NCBI GenBank assembly: GCA_030159075.1
Contig: BROG01000956.1
Span: 28,501 to 92,500 of the forward strand
Direction of reading: 5' to 3'
DNA length: 64,000 nt
From: Atrina japonica
Lineage: Eukaryota; Mollusca; Bivalvia; Pterioida; Pinnidae
A program made the translations under genes and the position numbers. The notes beneath the pieces are model-generated. The model saw only the letters and a program-made list of their open reading frames with translations, ran no database searches and was not told where the DNA came from. Shown one piece after another: positions 13,103 to 26,698 of the stretch (position 1 is the first letter of the stretch; the number at the start of each line of letters is the position of its first letter).

Positions 13103-13492
13103 TACACTTTACAAATCGGGTGAACATTGGATGAACACGGCGGGCGGGATGGATTAGGCACCGTATGGTAGTAAGCATCCCTTGCTGATGAAATTAGTCC
13201 TTCACCGGCATTTGGTGATGTCTCATTATGAGTGAATATTCTTGAATGGGACTTTAAACAATAATAAACAAACAACAAACATACTGATGAAATTATAGCA
13301 TGTTTTAAAACTCAGATGAACATTGTATGTACACGCCGCCGGACTGGATGGATAAGCCAGTATATGAGAGTAAGCATCCCTTGCTGATGAAATTATAGCA
13401 CAATTTAAAAACACCTGGTGAACATTGAATGAACACTGCAGGCGGGATGGATTGGGCAACATATGGGAGTAAACATCCCTTGCTGACCACTA
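13103..13492 (-). repeat. Tandem of three Penelope-like tail units, ~96-102 bp each
   Basis: Three units share GGTGAACATTGnATGnACAC, GCGGGATGGAT, AGTAAGCATCCCTTG and CTGATGAAATTA. TGAACATTG recurs at 13121, 13317 and 13419. Removing the SINE insertion (87 bp plus 12-bp duplication) from the first interval leaves about 96 bp, close to the second interval of 102 bp. The units are diverged relatives of the tail seen at 7.1 kb. Partial tandem arrays are typical of Penelope-like elements. The short minus frames over this region are shadows. Confidence 0.75.
13197..13283 (+). mobile_element. 5'-truncated SINE (family 2) tail with 12-bp TSD
   Basis: Matches the 3' end of the full SINE at 62.0 kb: TTCACCGGCATTTGGTGATG, GAGTGAATATTCTTGA, GGGAC(T/G)TTAAA and an (AAAC)n-like tail. 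Exact CTGATGAAATTA flanks it at 13185-13196 and 13284-13295. The tRNA-like head is missing, as expected for incomplete reverse transcription by a LINE machinery. It sits inside a tandem unit, so it is younger than the array. Confidence 0.85.
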
Positions 13493-16400
13493 GCAATCGA
13501 CGTATATATACAGCATGTATATATTACGTTAACTAATTTAACGATTTTTTCATGTAATAAATGTACGTACATGCATTCTTGTTTATACATTGCAATCGAA
13601 AGGAACTGATTACCCAATTCACTCAGAGTCAAATGTGAGAAACATCTGACGTTAATTCTAAATAGTCATTGTAATTTATTTCTTATTAGCTTTTACACCC
13701 AATTTCATTTTTCACGTATTACTGCGATTATTTCTTTTGGTAATATCCTGATTCATTGACAGTGGGTTTATCAATAGCAACATTTTATCTGCTGCTGGTA
13801 ATAAAACCTTGCAAATGCTTTAAATTTCGTTGAGGATAAAAAGAAGAACTGTAAATAGATGGCCATCATAAAGAAGAATTACTATCGCTATTTCTGGTCC
13901 AATATCGAGCGGATTGACCCAGAAAGAAATACATAAGTTGAATATAAAAGGGTCTTTGTTAACGGAAGGTGTATATTATCATTCCAAATGTGTTGCGCTA
14001 ATCTTTGACATGCAAAGTTGGTGTACTGATATACACGTCATAACCTTTTGAACCGCCAGTTTGTAATTTATATCTGGTTCTTTCGCTTTACTGCTGTTTT
14101 TTCTACAATATGCGAGATATATTACATCTATAACCATTTTAAAAGTAAATTCACAATTTTTTGACGCCAGAAGAAACCAAAATGTCTGTCAACGCCACAG
14201 TTTCATTGTTAAACACTAAGAAATTCTGATGTTGAGGATTGATTTGAAATAAAATGTACATCCGTATATAAAATGTGGACGTCCTCGGCGTATTGTGATC
14301 AGAACCAGGATAGTTAAAGTCCATCAATTGTCTATGAGTTAGTGATTCAGGGCACTGCTATACAAAAAGGTGGTGAAAACAGCAAAAACAACAACAACAG
14401 CAATAACAATAACAACAACAAACCACTTGCATATAAACAGAAGTACACTTACATGTTAAAAGAATTGTATTGACAACATGTAATGTATATAGTGCGTGTT
14501 ATGATATTGCGTGCAATTATATAGCGAATTATAAATCATGTTTGTTTTGCTCATGACTAATTTAATTACAATTTTCCACTGTATACTCCATGAGTTAATT
14601 TCAAATAAATTCACACTGGTTTTGTAAATGAATATTTTCAATGATTTATGAACAACTATGCACAGTGATTGTAAACAGAATGACCTGTCAATATACAAGT
14701 TTATCTTTGTATTTGAAGTTTTCAAAATTAATTTTATTTGTCAAGAACGCAAACTGAACATCAGAAAGTTGAATATTATGTTACGCTTAAATGATAATGT
14801 AACTTCAAGTTTCCGAAAAGTACAAGCTCATGATTCAACAATACATAATGTTTATATTTATGTGTATAAGTCGTTAAATATACATGGTCGTAAAATGTTT
14901 AAGAATAATTGTATAGATGAGAAAAAAAAAACAAACAAAACAAATATCTGTCTGAAAATGTCATGTTATCATACCTATCAAAAGTATATTAACATTTTCC
15001 CATTGAAATTAACACGTAACTAATCTTATTACTGCAAAAGTCAGATTTGAAATATAATCATATAATTAAGTCCTAATGCAAAATTATTTGTCACGATGCA
15101 AATTTAATATTTTTCCCGTTTACTTAAAATGTTTCGTTATCTTTTCTAAGCAAACATTTACGTTTAGACATTTTGATCAAATAACTAAATAATACCATCT
15201 TCATTTTAGGACATGATCCATCACTTATCATTTTATGTAGCTACCCGAATATAAAAGGTATACAACTTTAAAGAAACTGAATTGTAGGTAAAATAAGCGA
15301 CTGAAACAATTTTGTTTTGAAACACCTTACCTTTTAAAAAATATCCAACAAAATTCCACTTTTGACTAAAATGTCCCGTATAGTTTTACGTTTTTACGTA
15401 TTCTATGAAGTTTAGATTCATTCACATTATGTCACATTTGTTACATACCATTCACGGTAAACACGCTACTTGACTGATACATAACAAATTTTACCACAGA
15501 GTGAGTGAGGCTTGTAATGCCGGTCACAACGCGTATAACTCAGCTAGATCATTACTTTTGTAGAACGAAAACTAAACAGAGAGTCAGAAAACAATACACA
15601 ATGTTACACTAGTGAGTTATCATGAGTCGGCTCTAATTGATAACGTAACTTCCGTTTGATTAAATTTCCAGACTCGTCTCGACGTAATTGCTAACTGATC
15701 TGTATGACAACATCTATTGCGCAGGGATATATCGATTGATTTAAAGTGATGGGATATCATGACAACTCTGGTCGACTACATACTCTCCTCCCTGTTGAAA
15801 TGTCCCTTTGGAATCCAGTACTAGTAATAGGCAATGCGGCGGACAACGTGGGTCATTATCTTAAAGTGAAAAAGCCTTAAGTAATCTGCCACGGTATCAG
15901 TGAGAGCAGATAACTTCGCATAGAAAAAGACGCGTGGCGGTTGCATCTGGCTACTTTTATCTTACCAAACACTAAAGTATTCAAAAGCAGTTGCTACAAC
16001 TTGTTATTCTTAGATATGTCCAATCAACTCCCCATAATTTTTCAAACATCTGACACGATAACAACAACAGTGGCAAAGTTTGAATATCTAAACATAATTG
16101 TTAGTTTAGGAGGCCAGAGAAAGAAACTCCAAATCGATCTAGTTGATTGATAAAATCATTCTACTTTGATTGATAGCGGTAATTATCTCTACCAAAGACC
16201 ATGCAACAGAGTTTATAGATAAAGCCTCGCTATCATGCGAATGATTTCCTTTTACTTAAACCAATATCTAAATAATGCATAATATTTCCCTTGATTAGTT
16301 ACAAAAAGAGACACCAGTATCTTCCTTGTGCTAACAGGTCACCCACAATACAACCAGGCATACATATATCAACAGTCCGGAGGTCCATGTTTGTCATCAG

Positions 16401-17588
16401 ATTTTATACTGTCTTTTGGACTACTTGACGATTAACATTTTGGTATTTGTGTTTCATATAATATACAGGTGAAACAATAGAAAAATACCATTTGTTATGC
16501 AGATATATTCTGTCAAAAACCTGGCAGAGATGCATTTTTTTGACAATAATGAGTACAAATTCGATTATAGTTCTGACATCTGCTATGTAATGGAATATAT
16601 ATTATAAATGATAGATTTAAATGCCTTTTTGAAACACTTTAATTATTTATAACCCTATCAAGATAAATTGCATTACAAACCGGCCGACTATAAAGTCATA
16701 GCAACTGACATCTTGTTAAGCATGCAAAGACAACTATACACACAAAAGTACAAAATAAACAGTAGTTACAATTATACTCCAATGTCCTTTACGGCCTTTT
16801 CATATTCACTACAGTTAATTAATGGATATAATTGCGAATTCCATAGGAAATTTCTCATCAGAAAACGTGTTATGTACTCGCAGGATGTACTCCAGATGTA
16901 GCACCACAAAATATTGCAATAAAAAGATTCATTCAACGAATTGAATCTCAAAATTTCTGGTGCAAAAATCAATATGATTTGTGATTTAAAATGTCATAAA
17001 TGAAAATTAAACGTCAATTGAGACAAGTACAATTTGTATATTGAAGATTCATCATTTTCTTATATTGCAGTATAACAGTGTACTTCATCGGTACATTTAT
17101 TCAGGTCATATTGAATTCAAAAAGTGAAAAGGAAAATCTCACTTGCACATAATTTTCAATTGGAATTTCTAAAACTGATAATATAACGACACTACTTATA
17201 TCCATATAAGTCCATTAGCAAGAGAGACATGGTGAAGATTATGTAAACAATGGTAATGAAATCATATGTTGTACTAAATAGCTACATATGAAAATGTTTT
17301 AATAAAATGTCAATATTTTGATTAAAATGAAAGCGTGAATTTGACATCCGTATAAACTGTTAATAATATAAATCAATAATCAAAAGTAAAAATAAACTTA
17401 CAAAACTACATCAGAGATGTCAATTAGGTAACCCACAAATCAATTAAAGGAGCAAGAAGCAAATCGCACACACAGACGTTTTTTTATAGTCAGAAAAGGA
17501 ATAGGTATCGTTAAGAAAATAAGTCTGCTTCAATTTGTATATAAAATGATGGCATTTTTCCACGACAGATGTTAAAACGGCAACAACC
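13493..17588. other. Unannotated A+T-rich DNA, ~4.1 kb
   Basis: No gene was seen. Minor items are a degenerate (AAC/AAT)n at 14385-14421 and a 23-bp block near 16378-16400 (GGAGGTCCATGTTTGTC) that may be a scrap of the Penelope-like tail. The frame at 14658-15023 (121 codons) is lysine/asparagine-rich with no motif. I regard it as chance in A+T-rich DNA, though it is one of the longest non-repeat frames. Confidence 0.45.
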
Positions 17589-17653
17589 ACAGAAGCAGCA
17601 GAAGCAGCAGACGCAGCAGAAGCAACAGCAACAACAACAACAACAACAACAAC

Positions 17654-17704
<51 letters not shown>

Positions 17705-17731
17705 CATAATTATCATAATAATAACAACAAC

Positions 17732-17816
<85 letters not shown>
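17589..17816. repeat. Compound trinucleotide block: CAG/CAA, AAT, then ATT
   Basis: Interrupted (CAG/AAG)n grades into (CAA)n, then about 85-100 bp of (AAT)n with a short interruption at 17701-17728. The phase then inverts to (ATT)n from about 17780, making an AAT/ATT inverted repeat about 35 bp per arm. The Ile/Val/Ala-rich 129-codon minus frame is a read-through of this block. Confidence 0.95.
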
Positions 17817-18333
17817 TCAACAAGAAAAAACAAACAACAAAATAAATTTTAAAAAATCACATTAAAATATCACAACATCCTATAATAATTGCCTTGTAAT
17901 CGAACCATATCATATTATGATGATACAAATTTTAATGTATAAAAAAACTATACAATGCATTATTCAAGAGATCGATTTCAATTAAAGTGTAGGCGAAAAA
18001 TAGTATTAGGGGAGCGGTTAATCGCCTAAACCAAATATATTATTTATATACGTTGGGTTTATCAACTGAAAGTATCGTCTATAGTAAATTCAAAAGTAAA
18101 AAAAATCACATATGATCAATGTTGAGACCATTATTATCCTCGATTTTAATCAAACTTGCAACATACATTACTGTTGCATCCTTTTAAATGCTCCCGTTTC
18201 TTATATCCCGTTTCTTCTATTTCGTTATTTCACACAATACATAATGCAATAAACATGATTTAAACAGACGAAGCATCCTTCACCGGAAATCAATTCAATA
18301 TATATTTAAAAATATCTATATTGATAGTTTTAG

Positions 18334-18335
<2 letters not shown>
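17817..18335. other. Unannotated A+T-rich DNA
   Basis: Nothing recognised. Confidence 0.5.
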
Positions 18336-18401
<66 letters not shown>

Positions 18402-18410
18402 ATATATATA

Positions 18411-18481
<71 letters not shown>
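18336..18481. repeat. (TA)n microsatellite
   Basis: About 145 bp of TA with two short CTATA or TTTATA interruptions near 18400-18416. Confidence 0.97.
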
Positions 18482-18483
<2 letters not shown>

Positions 18484-19405
18484 TGACATGTGTGTATATG
18501 CTTTGCTGAAGAAGTAAGTTCAGTCAATGCTATCAGCACATAGCCAACTACCATTACCAGGAATAAAATGGCTACATTAATCATACTATAATAACACCAT
18601 CTAATATACCAAATAAATGATTATTAGTGATATTATACGACTATGATATGTCTATGAAAATGATTATTACTCTTTATCTCATTATGAAACATTGGAATTA
18701 TTTATGGCCTCAAATAATGTAATCGATATCACATGCATGTGATCTATTTCAAGCTTTACATTACGGCAGTCAAAACAATAGCTCTAAATCTGGATTCGAA
18801 GAATATTCTCGAAATCTGAAGATGTTTGTTAAATTCTGATATTCAAACAGCAATACACTATTAAAAGATGTAATCGCGCAACGTCATTTGATAATTCATT
18901 TAATATTTATATACATAATTCTTAACAAACATACATTAGACGGACACAAAGGAAACATACTTTGCAATGTTCAAAATATATTTTTATAATAAATAAAACA
19001 CTCTTAATTATGACAAAGGGAGTATCCTTTTCGATATTTACTTTTACCTTTTTCTTAACTAGATCAGGGCTTATCTCGCGTTTTTGAATGATTAATTTTC
19101 AGCCATTACTTACATCAGCATTTAGAGGATTATTTTGCCGGTGACATGTCATTATTTCGATAATTTGGCCATGAAAGCACTTGAAATATAAATCGCAACA
19201 ATTATCTTCGGTTTTCTTTCAATAATATTTTGATAGCTTCGAGGAAAACCTAATTTTAATCAACATGAAATTTCACCATGATTTTTCATTTAACAAAAAT
19301 CCTTTAAGTGCCTTTGTAATACATATGTTTAAGTTTGATATAAATTTTGATTGCGTCATTTCAATGATACATCTGAATCTGTCTATTTTTTAGTCCATTA
19401 TTATT

Positions 19406-19408
<3 letters not shown>
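18482..19408. other. Unannotated A+T-rich DNA
   Basis: Nothing recognised. Confidence 0.5.

Positions 19409-19468
<60 letters not shown>
19409..19468. repeat. (GT)30 microsatellite
   Basis: A pure GT run. Confidence 0.97.
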
Positions 19469-19471
<3 letters not shown>

Positions 19472-20121
19472 GGCTGTACGTTTCTCACATTATCGATGAA
19501 TATCAAATATTTACGGAGAGAATGATGACTTCGGATCGATATTTTGGAGGTAATTTGGTGCTAGTGTACCCCATATTTTGTAATTGGTTAACCACTTATA
19601 CTTAACTGTTGGAATACTCAGATAACTTCTTGAAATGTATATCAGAAACTGGCTGTAAAATACAACACGATTACTTCTATGTTTGTTAAATACACACACC
19701 CAAACATTTATGTGTTCCTAGATTTTTTATGACAACAATTCAGTCGATCTGAGTGACCCCAAAACAATAGAAGTATAATTAATAATATGGTTTGTGTCTT
19801 CGGGTCGTTCAACAATTGGTTCATGGTCAATGTCATTTTGAGTGTTGTCAAGTTATGACTCTATTCTTCCAAAACTTAAACGAGTAAGAACAGTAACTTT
19901 TAATATAGGACATTATGCATCAATTGATCAGCAGAAAAAATTATTGAGTATTCATTTATCAAGTTATATTGCTGTTCTCTTGCAATCAAATATACGTTTT
20001 TTTGTCAATATACATTTGACATGATAGTAATTTCATTCTTCGTTTTATTAAATATTATTAAAATGTTTTACAATTCATAAAATGTGCTCAACTTTTGTGG
20101 AGTTACTGTCAATGAAGTAGA

Positions 20122-20446
20122 ACACACAAATACACATACACACAGAAAACGCACACAACACACAACTACAAACATAAACACACGCATACACTCATAAAAC
20201 ACATACACACTACACGCACAGAACACACACCAAAACACACAGGGACACACATAAAACACACAGGGGCACACACACAAACACGCAAAACAAACATACACAC
20301 AGAAACACACACAAACATTCATACACACAGAGACACCCAAAAATATACACACCCAAAACACATACAGAGACACACAAACCCAAAATATACACATGGATAC
20401 GCACATACAAATATCAATATAGATACACAGAGAGGCATACACACAG
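20122..20446. repeat. Degenerate AC-rich array
   Basis: About 325 bp of CACACA/CAAAACACA/CATACACA variants with almost no G. It looks like an old AC microsatellite that has drifted into a loose (ACACAYA)n pattern. The Cys/Val-rich minus frames (124 and 66 codons) come from it. Confidence 0.9.
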
Positions 20447-21308
20447 ATATATATGATTTAGTAATCGAGAAGGTTGTATTGGATAAGTTTCAAACATCGA
20501 TGCAACGTATGTCCTGTTTGTCATAAATTGAAAATAAAGGCAAACCCCGCGGGAGTTATATATACACTTACATGTGACTTAAATGGTAATAATTGAGGTA
20601 TCGTGTATGAAATAATGTCTACGATAATGCATTTAACGTGCGATGGTCATCATACGCTATTGTTATTGGCACATAAACATACTGACGATATATATTACTA
20701 CCTTGGCTCTTGGGTGTAATTTGTTTTGAACCATAAGTATTTTGATTCTGTCCAACTGTCAATGAATGTCCCTATGTGAGTATTGCTCGCAAGTTTCAAT
20801 TCATAACTGTTTGCATATAGATATAATTACTACACGCTTACATAATAAGATATAGCTGTGAAATTTGGCATAGTTGGATGAGAACAATGTCATGTGTCTT
20901 TGACTGACAAAACCTGGGGTCAGACTACTGCTTCGTCAAATGAAATATTCAAAACAGTTTAGATGCTCTAAAACAATAAATACTTTTAGGTATGTTCGTC
21001 TTTGTTTATGTAAATTTTCATATTCAAGTGTGATTTGATGCTTAATTATGAGCACATCTTTTGATAGGAATTTTCATCAATTGTATACTGACATACTTGA
21101 AATACCAACACACTTTTTTTTAGTAAACAATGTAGAATGCATTATAACATGTCTGGAACGGAAACATGTGGTCAGTAGATGTACTTCAGATTGAAGGACA
21201 TTATTTTTGTAGAGCATTAGGAATATAACTGAGTCAAAGCCTACTAACTACATTTAGCATTTTTTATCGAAGAAGCTAAGTAAAACAATTGCAAAACATT
21301 AAATGTAA
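20447..21308. other. Unannotated A+T-rich DNA
   Basis: Nothing recognised. Confidence 0.5.
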
Positions 21309-21445
21309 AAATCACAGAGATAAAAAAAGTGTAACTATTCATGATGTATAGGATACAATATACACATTTGGTGAATATTGGACAAACAAGGATCTCTGGA
21401 AAACCGGAAATGGGATCAAGAGCCACGCAGGAGTAGTCGGATCTT
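21309..21445 (-). mobile_element. Penelope-like 3' tail fragment, diverged
   Basis: Minus-strand tail blocks are present with substitutions: GGTGAATATTGGACAAACAA, GGATCTCTGGAAA, GGGATCAAGAGCCA and CAGGAGTAG. No RT remnant is attached. Confidence 0.7.
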
Positions 21446-21550
21446 GTAGTTCAAATGGTTTGTAAGTATGCAAACTAGTTGGGACAAAAACATTTTGAAT
21501 ATGAACCATATATGCTTCGACTATTGAGTGATACTGTGTAATTGATTATT

Positions 21551-21701
21551 TTATTAGTGTTTTACGCAACACAATTTTTCCGTTTTTCCGTGGCGGCCAC
21601 AGAAAAATTGTTCCAGCAAAACTTGAATCTTCGGTGACCAGAAGTGAAAGACTTCATGGTTCAAACGCGATGCTCTGACCACTTGATCGCGCAGGCCCCT
21701 T
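21551..21701 (-). mobile_element. tRNA-derived SINE (family 1), minus strand
   Basis: Reverse-complement reading begins GGGGCCT, then an A-box-like GATCAAGTGGTCAGAGCATC, then TTTGAACCATGAAG, as in the 4.45- and 37.7-kb copies. It ends in GCGTAAAACACTAAT, matching the GTGGCGTAAAACACC tail at 37.9 kb. The middle is shortened and the B box is poor, so this is a deleted copy. Confidence 0.7.
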
Positions 21702-21798
21702 ATAATTTGAAAGGTTGTATTAGGAGATTTATTACTTCATGCGTACTGGAACCATATTTCACAAACCAGCAATACTTTAATATAATATAGACAACAAT

Positions 21799-22053
21799 CT
21801 GAAATTGACAACTGTTTATCGCATTTTGTATAATTCAAACTGTTGATAAGATATCATCTTTTAGTTGTGCTTTTACAAATGAAAATAAGGTTTAAACCAA
21901 GTACAACAGACAATTATCTGAAATTGACAACAGTTTATAACATTTTGATTGAAATTGACAACTGTTTATCACATTTTGTAAAATTCAATCTGTTGATAAA
22001 ATATCATCAATAAATTTGCTTTTACAAATGGATTAAGGTTTAAACAAAAGTAC
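21799..22053 (+). repeat. Imperfect tandem duplication, ~152-bp period
   Basis: GAAATTGACAACTGTTTATC, CATTTTGTA, TTCAA(A/T)CTGTTGATAA, ATATCATC and GCTTTTACAAATG recur at 21799 and 21951. A partial third copy of the first block lies at 21918-21949. A local duplication of unknown origin. Confidence 0.8.
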
Positions 22054-24007
22054 AATTTTGATTATTTTGATGGTGTGCTGCAACATGAAATTTTGGACTT
22101 ACTTGATTTAATTGTAATTAGGAATTTGACCGGGTATTAACGACACGCGTGCCTTTGACGTCGAAATGAATTAAGTTGTTAATTAAGAATAACCGTGAAT
22201 ATTTCACCATATCAATAAAAATACATATTAACATATTTACATGTGAATAAAAACTTGAATTTCTAGTTAACAATAGCCAGTAATACATATAATTTTCTAT
22301 GTAAAGGCAACAGACGGAATAACACAGATATGTCTATATGATTTCAATACATTGAAAATACATATCAAACTATATATTAATTTCTATATAATATTATTCC
22401 GATTCAACATAACCTAATGCGCATCTGTTACACTTCCTAAATTTTTTCAGAGTGCAAATAAGTCCCTATATAACTAATGCATATGGCATGAAACCTATAC
22501 CAGTGTTTCTTTGGTTTGCAATTATTTTATAATCTGAATACAATAAATGGATGAATTTCTATTATTTATTGAAATGATGCAGTGTTACAGCATTTAAATT
22601 TTTATAAATGACAGATGGTATGATAATAAACCAATCTATATCACAGACAGTCTTCCGATAATACCGATTTTGTGGTCAAAACAATTATATTTCATTATTT
22701 CACAAAACAATACATTATTGTAAAGTAACTTACGTAAGTAATCGGCTAAAGTCATTCCTTGACAGATTAGAGTATGTAAATGTGTAGTCCAGGATGTAAC
22801 GATCGATGTATAAGATCCCGTAATCGGATGATAACTGTCAGATGCTGTGTATTAAACCACAATAATATTATAAATATTTCATATTGATAAACATATATCC
22901 CATGTGTCCTCAATCTCTTTTAGCACGAATAGAACAAATGATAGGTTTTTTCAATTTACTTAATTATCTCTTATTTGTAGATCCAGCTTTAATATCATGT
23001 GTGGTAGTTTGTCACACCGGAACGCATTTGACGTGCTACATCAATATTTCACATACTTACCCAGCTGTGAAAGTCACGGAGCTCTGGCATATATAGAAAG
23101 TCCTACCACGACCGCATTAGTACGTGTTTTTATATTCTTAAGCCCTTCTCAAAATGTTATCATATTCGATCACATAAGTGATATTTCATTAGTTTCCTTA
23201 ATATATATTTCAAAAATCAAGTACATCTATATGTTTACATAGGCCAGGATATTCTCTTTTAAATTCCTGCAGATATATATTTATAATATATTTGACTTAA
23301 GTAAATATACAAGTGAGTATGAAAGAAATATTATCCTTATGACTGTTCATATTGCAAGCGAGTATTTTGTATATCTCTTTATTTTGTTGTGTGCGAAAGT
23401 GAATATTATCAACCATGTATATTTATCGGATTGTCAACAAAAAGTCTTTACAGCTTTTAAAATTTTGCGTACTCTAGATGATTAATATTACGTGACTTAT
23501 TCCTTACTATCACTTCCGCTTTATAAAAATATAACAGAGTAGTCGCACATAAATGTAGTAATTATATACTTGAGAGTTTTACCCGTTAAAGGGGCTTTCC
23601 TTTTTTACTACTTAGATTGATTCCCAATTATAAAAGTGAGATATACACATGAATGGAAATTCTTACAATCCTTTATATTTAGTTAAAATTGCTTGAGTTG
23701 GGCAGTTATCCACTTGTAATTGATTAATTTAACTTTCCAATTTGTTTTGAATATCACCCTTGACCTGATCTTATTTTCACAAAATATATAGGAATATAAG
23801 ATTTGAATGCCTCTTTTTAATAACTGTTATTTGTTGTTGTACATCAAATACAAGTAGAAAAAGTAGAAGAAAACGAAAAATATATCTTTATAAACACAGC
23901 AAATTCACCTTTAAGATTCTCTTTCCCAGATTGCGATGTCCATGCTATAAATATTTATTTTATGTGTAGGCAAATACTGGATGAGTTCATTACAATTTCA
24001 CAGACTT
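22054..24007. other. Unannotated A+T-rich DNA
   Basis: No gene was seen. Two overlapping frames at 22884-23242 have no recognisable domain. Confidence 0.45.

Positions 24008-24055
<48 letters not shown>
24008..24055. repeat. (AAC)16 microsatellite
   Basis: A pure AAC run. Poly-Asn and poly-Cys frames follow from it. Confidence 0.97.
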
Positions 24056-24056
<1 letters not shown>

Positions 24057-26698
24057 CAATTTACACTTCCATATTTCTTGAATTGGTATTATATATTGAC
24101 AAAGGCGAATTAACAAAAAATACAAGAATGCTAAGAATGACATTTTTTCCAGAAAATACATACATTTGACGATAATACAATGAGAAATAAATTTCTTCAA
24201 GAAACTCATGGAAACCAAGCTCGCTTTAGTAGTTAGGTATTATTAATATCACCTTTATTTGCCCTGGTTATAGGAATAGATTACTTACTAAGCTTAATAA
24301 TTCTGACAGTAAAACTTTGTTGATATAATAGAAAGCAATAAAACATGATCAGCATTAAACCTCACGTCAAAAAATGAAAAAGTTCATTAATCGTTAACTT
24401 TGTTTGATTGATTTTATATTGTACATATATAAGGGTTGTAACATAAACGGATATAGTATCAGGACCCGAAGTAACCAAATGTATTCAGTACTCAAGCTCA
24501 TTTGACTAAATAGTCTAATGAAATGTGTATTCACATAATACATGATGCTTTTGGACATTTTTGTATATTTATTGTTAATACCGATGGAATTTTTACTAAT
24601 CAGAAAATAATAAATAAATATAAAAAAAAAGTTTGAGTTCACATTTAAATTTTGAATACTATACATAAGGTATTTTATGTATTTTAGGAAAAATCATAAA
24701 TGTGAGATTATATTTTGAAAAACAATAATAATGTATTCCCTTTTAGTCACATGGAAAAGTTTTCAAAAACCTGTCTAGTAAACTTAGATAAATACAGAAA
24801 TAAATACATTGTATATAAATAAAAAAAAAAGCAGAGCTTAATGTTGAGTAAAATTTTGTGAACACTATTAAGTTTCAATATGCGTTTTCTTTATGATTAC
24901 CCGGTACTTTATATTTAAAAGCATAGTGATTCTTCACCGTTTTATATTAAGTAATTACGAAATTCTGATTTTATTGTCAAAACTTATTCTGAATGTTATT
25001 ACATATATATGTATATATCAAATGTACACAATATAACCATACATGTGTTATATTTGGTACATATTTTAGCAATCATACGCGTGTCTTTCTAGGTTACTTA
25101 CATAAAAAAGAACTGTTATTTTTCAAGAGATCATATGATTCAATAATATTTAATGTAGGTTCAAAAGTACTTTCAGTTTTGGCGCACATGTTATAAAGCC
25201 TTCCCCAAATACAATGACATTATCGATAAAAACTATTACTAATCCTACGGTCATGTATACGAGATATTTGAACTTCTTGTTTTGTAAGGCGATCTTTGAT
25301 TGTGATGTTAAGTGGAAATTGACTTCACAGAGCATAATGAAATTAAATGTCACTCGTGTATATTTGTTTTGATAGAAATGTGCTGATTTGAATAGACGAG
25401 AAACTAACATTACCACAATTACGATTATATTTAATACACACATTTTATATGCTTAGGTATATAACAAAGTTGATTAAAATGTGTTTAACTTTTTCTAGAT
25501 AAAATAAATTGATTTTGTGCGTAATAGATTATAGTAAATTTCGAAACAAGTGGTATAAAAATAACATTGACTCGACACGGCATTTTAAATAAAGTTTCGG
25601 CTTTTGTAACTGATAGAAGTATTAATATACCATACAAACTGTTGACATAGTGTCATTCTATTTGAGAAAATGCAAGGTAAGCTGTAATTTAAAATTTGAA
25701 ATCATGTTTGTCGTAGTGATTACATAAACATCCTACCATTATATCACAATATCGATTTGTTACACCCGCAATTATCCAGATTTAATACACTAATGCTTTT
25801 GAATAAATGTGAAATGTCGTCATTTTTATACAAAATATTTTCACCGCTACTTCGGAGGAAGTTTGCAAATATAACTACTCGAATTTGCTTCTGGACATTT
25901 CTGATCAAAATTTACATATCTGTTGAATACTGTAGCTCACGAAAAGACGTATATTACACACCAATGACTTAAATACACTGGGAATTGTCCATTTAATACG
26001 ATTCCGTGTGTCTGTGAACTGGTCATTAACACAGGGCTAATACAGAAAACCCGGTTAATACAGATATTTTAACCGGTCTAATACATAATTTTGAATTCCA
26101 GGTCTGAATCATGTATGAAAGCATTGGGAAAATGACACCGCTTCGCAAATAGAACAGTATAATAGGGAGTTAACTGAAATGGACTGTAATCGATTTCCAG
26201 AGAATTGAACATTCCGGAATAGATTTTCTATATTTAGCAGACGAAACCAAAGAAAATATAAGTCTCACAAACAGAAATGCCCCGTATGGGAAGACCCGAT
26301 TGACATCTAGACTCTTGTCATTATAACATACACATTTGTTTGAACTAATATCTTACGGGACATACAACGAAGACTAAATTGTATGTCTGTACGAATGTCC
26401 TTTGGGTAGGCTAAGGACCTATAAAGCCTTTCTACAATTTAATTTGATGCAGATCTATCATGAACAAAATGTACAAAAGCAACGTTTATACACACTTCAT
26501 TGAATTGAATATATCTGACGTCACTTGCTTATGATGCAACCAAAATTGAATTGTGATGTAATTTAATTATAATGATATTATTGAATGAGCACTAACTGCA
26601 GAAGCAGTATAAGGAATATCGTCAAAAGTTATTTTGTTTATATCGGCTTCACATATATTTATTATTTTAGTCGGTTTTTGTTGGTTATTTAAGTCTTT
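24056..26698. other. Unannotated A+T-rich DNA, 2.6 kb
   Basis: No gene was seen. A small perfect inverted repeat CCGGTTAA / TTAACCGG (26051-26058 and 26069-26076, 10-nt loop) lies in a locally TTAAC-rich stretch. Confidence 0.45.

Noticed and set aside
13183..13200. Additional hammerhead core at CTGATGA in the 13-kb array
   Set aside because: CTGATGAAATTA is present, but no GAAA-like element, stem II or stem I partner follows. It is just part of the tail unit.
14658..15023. 121-codon plus-strand frame as a host gene
   Set aside because: Lys/Asn/Ile-rich composition as expected from A+T-rich DNA. No motif, no splice-supported extension and no conserved pattern was recognisable.
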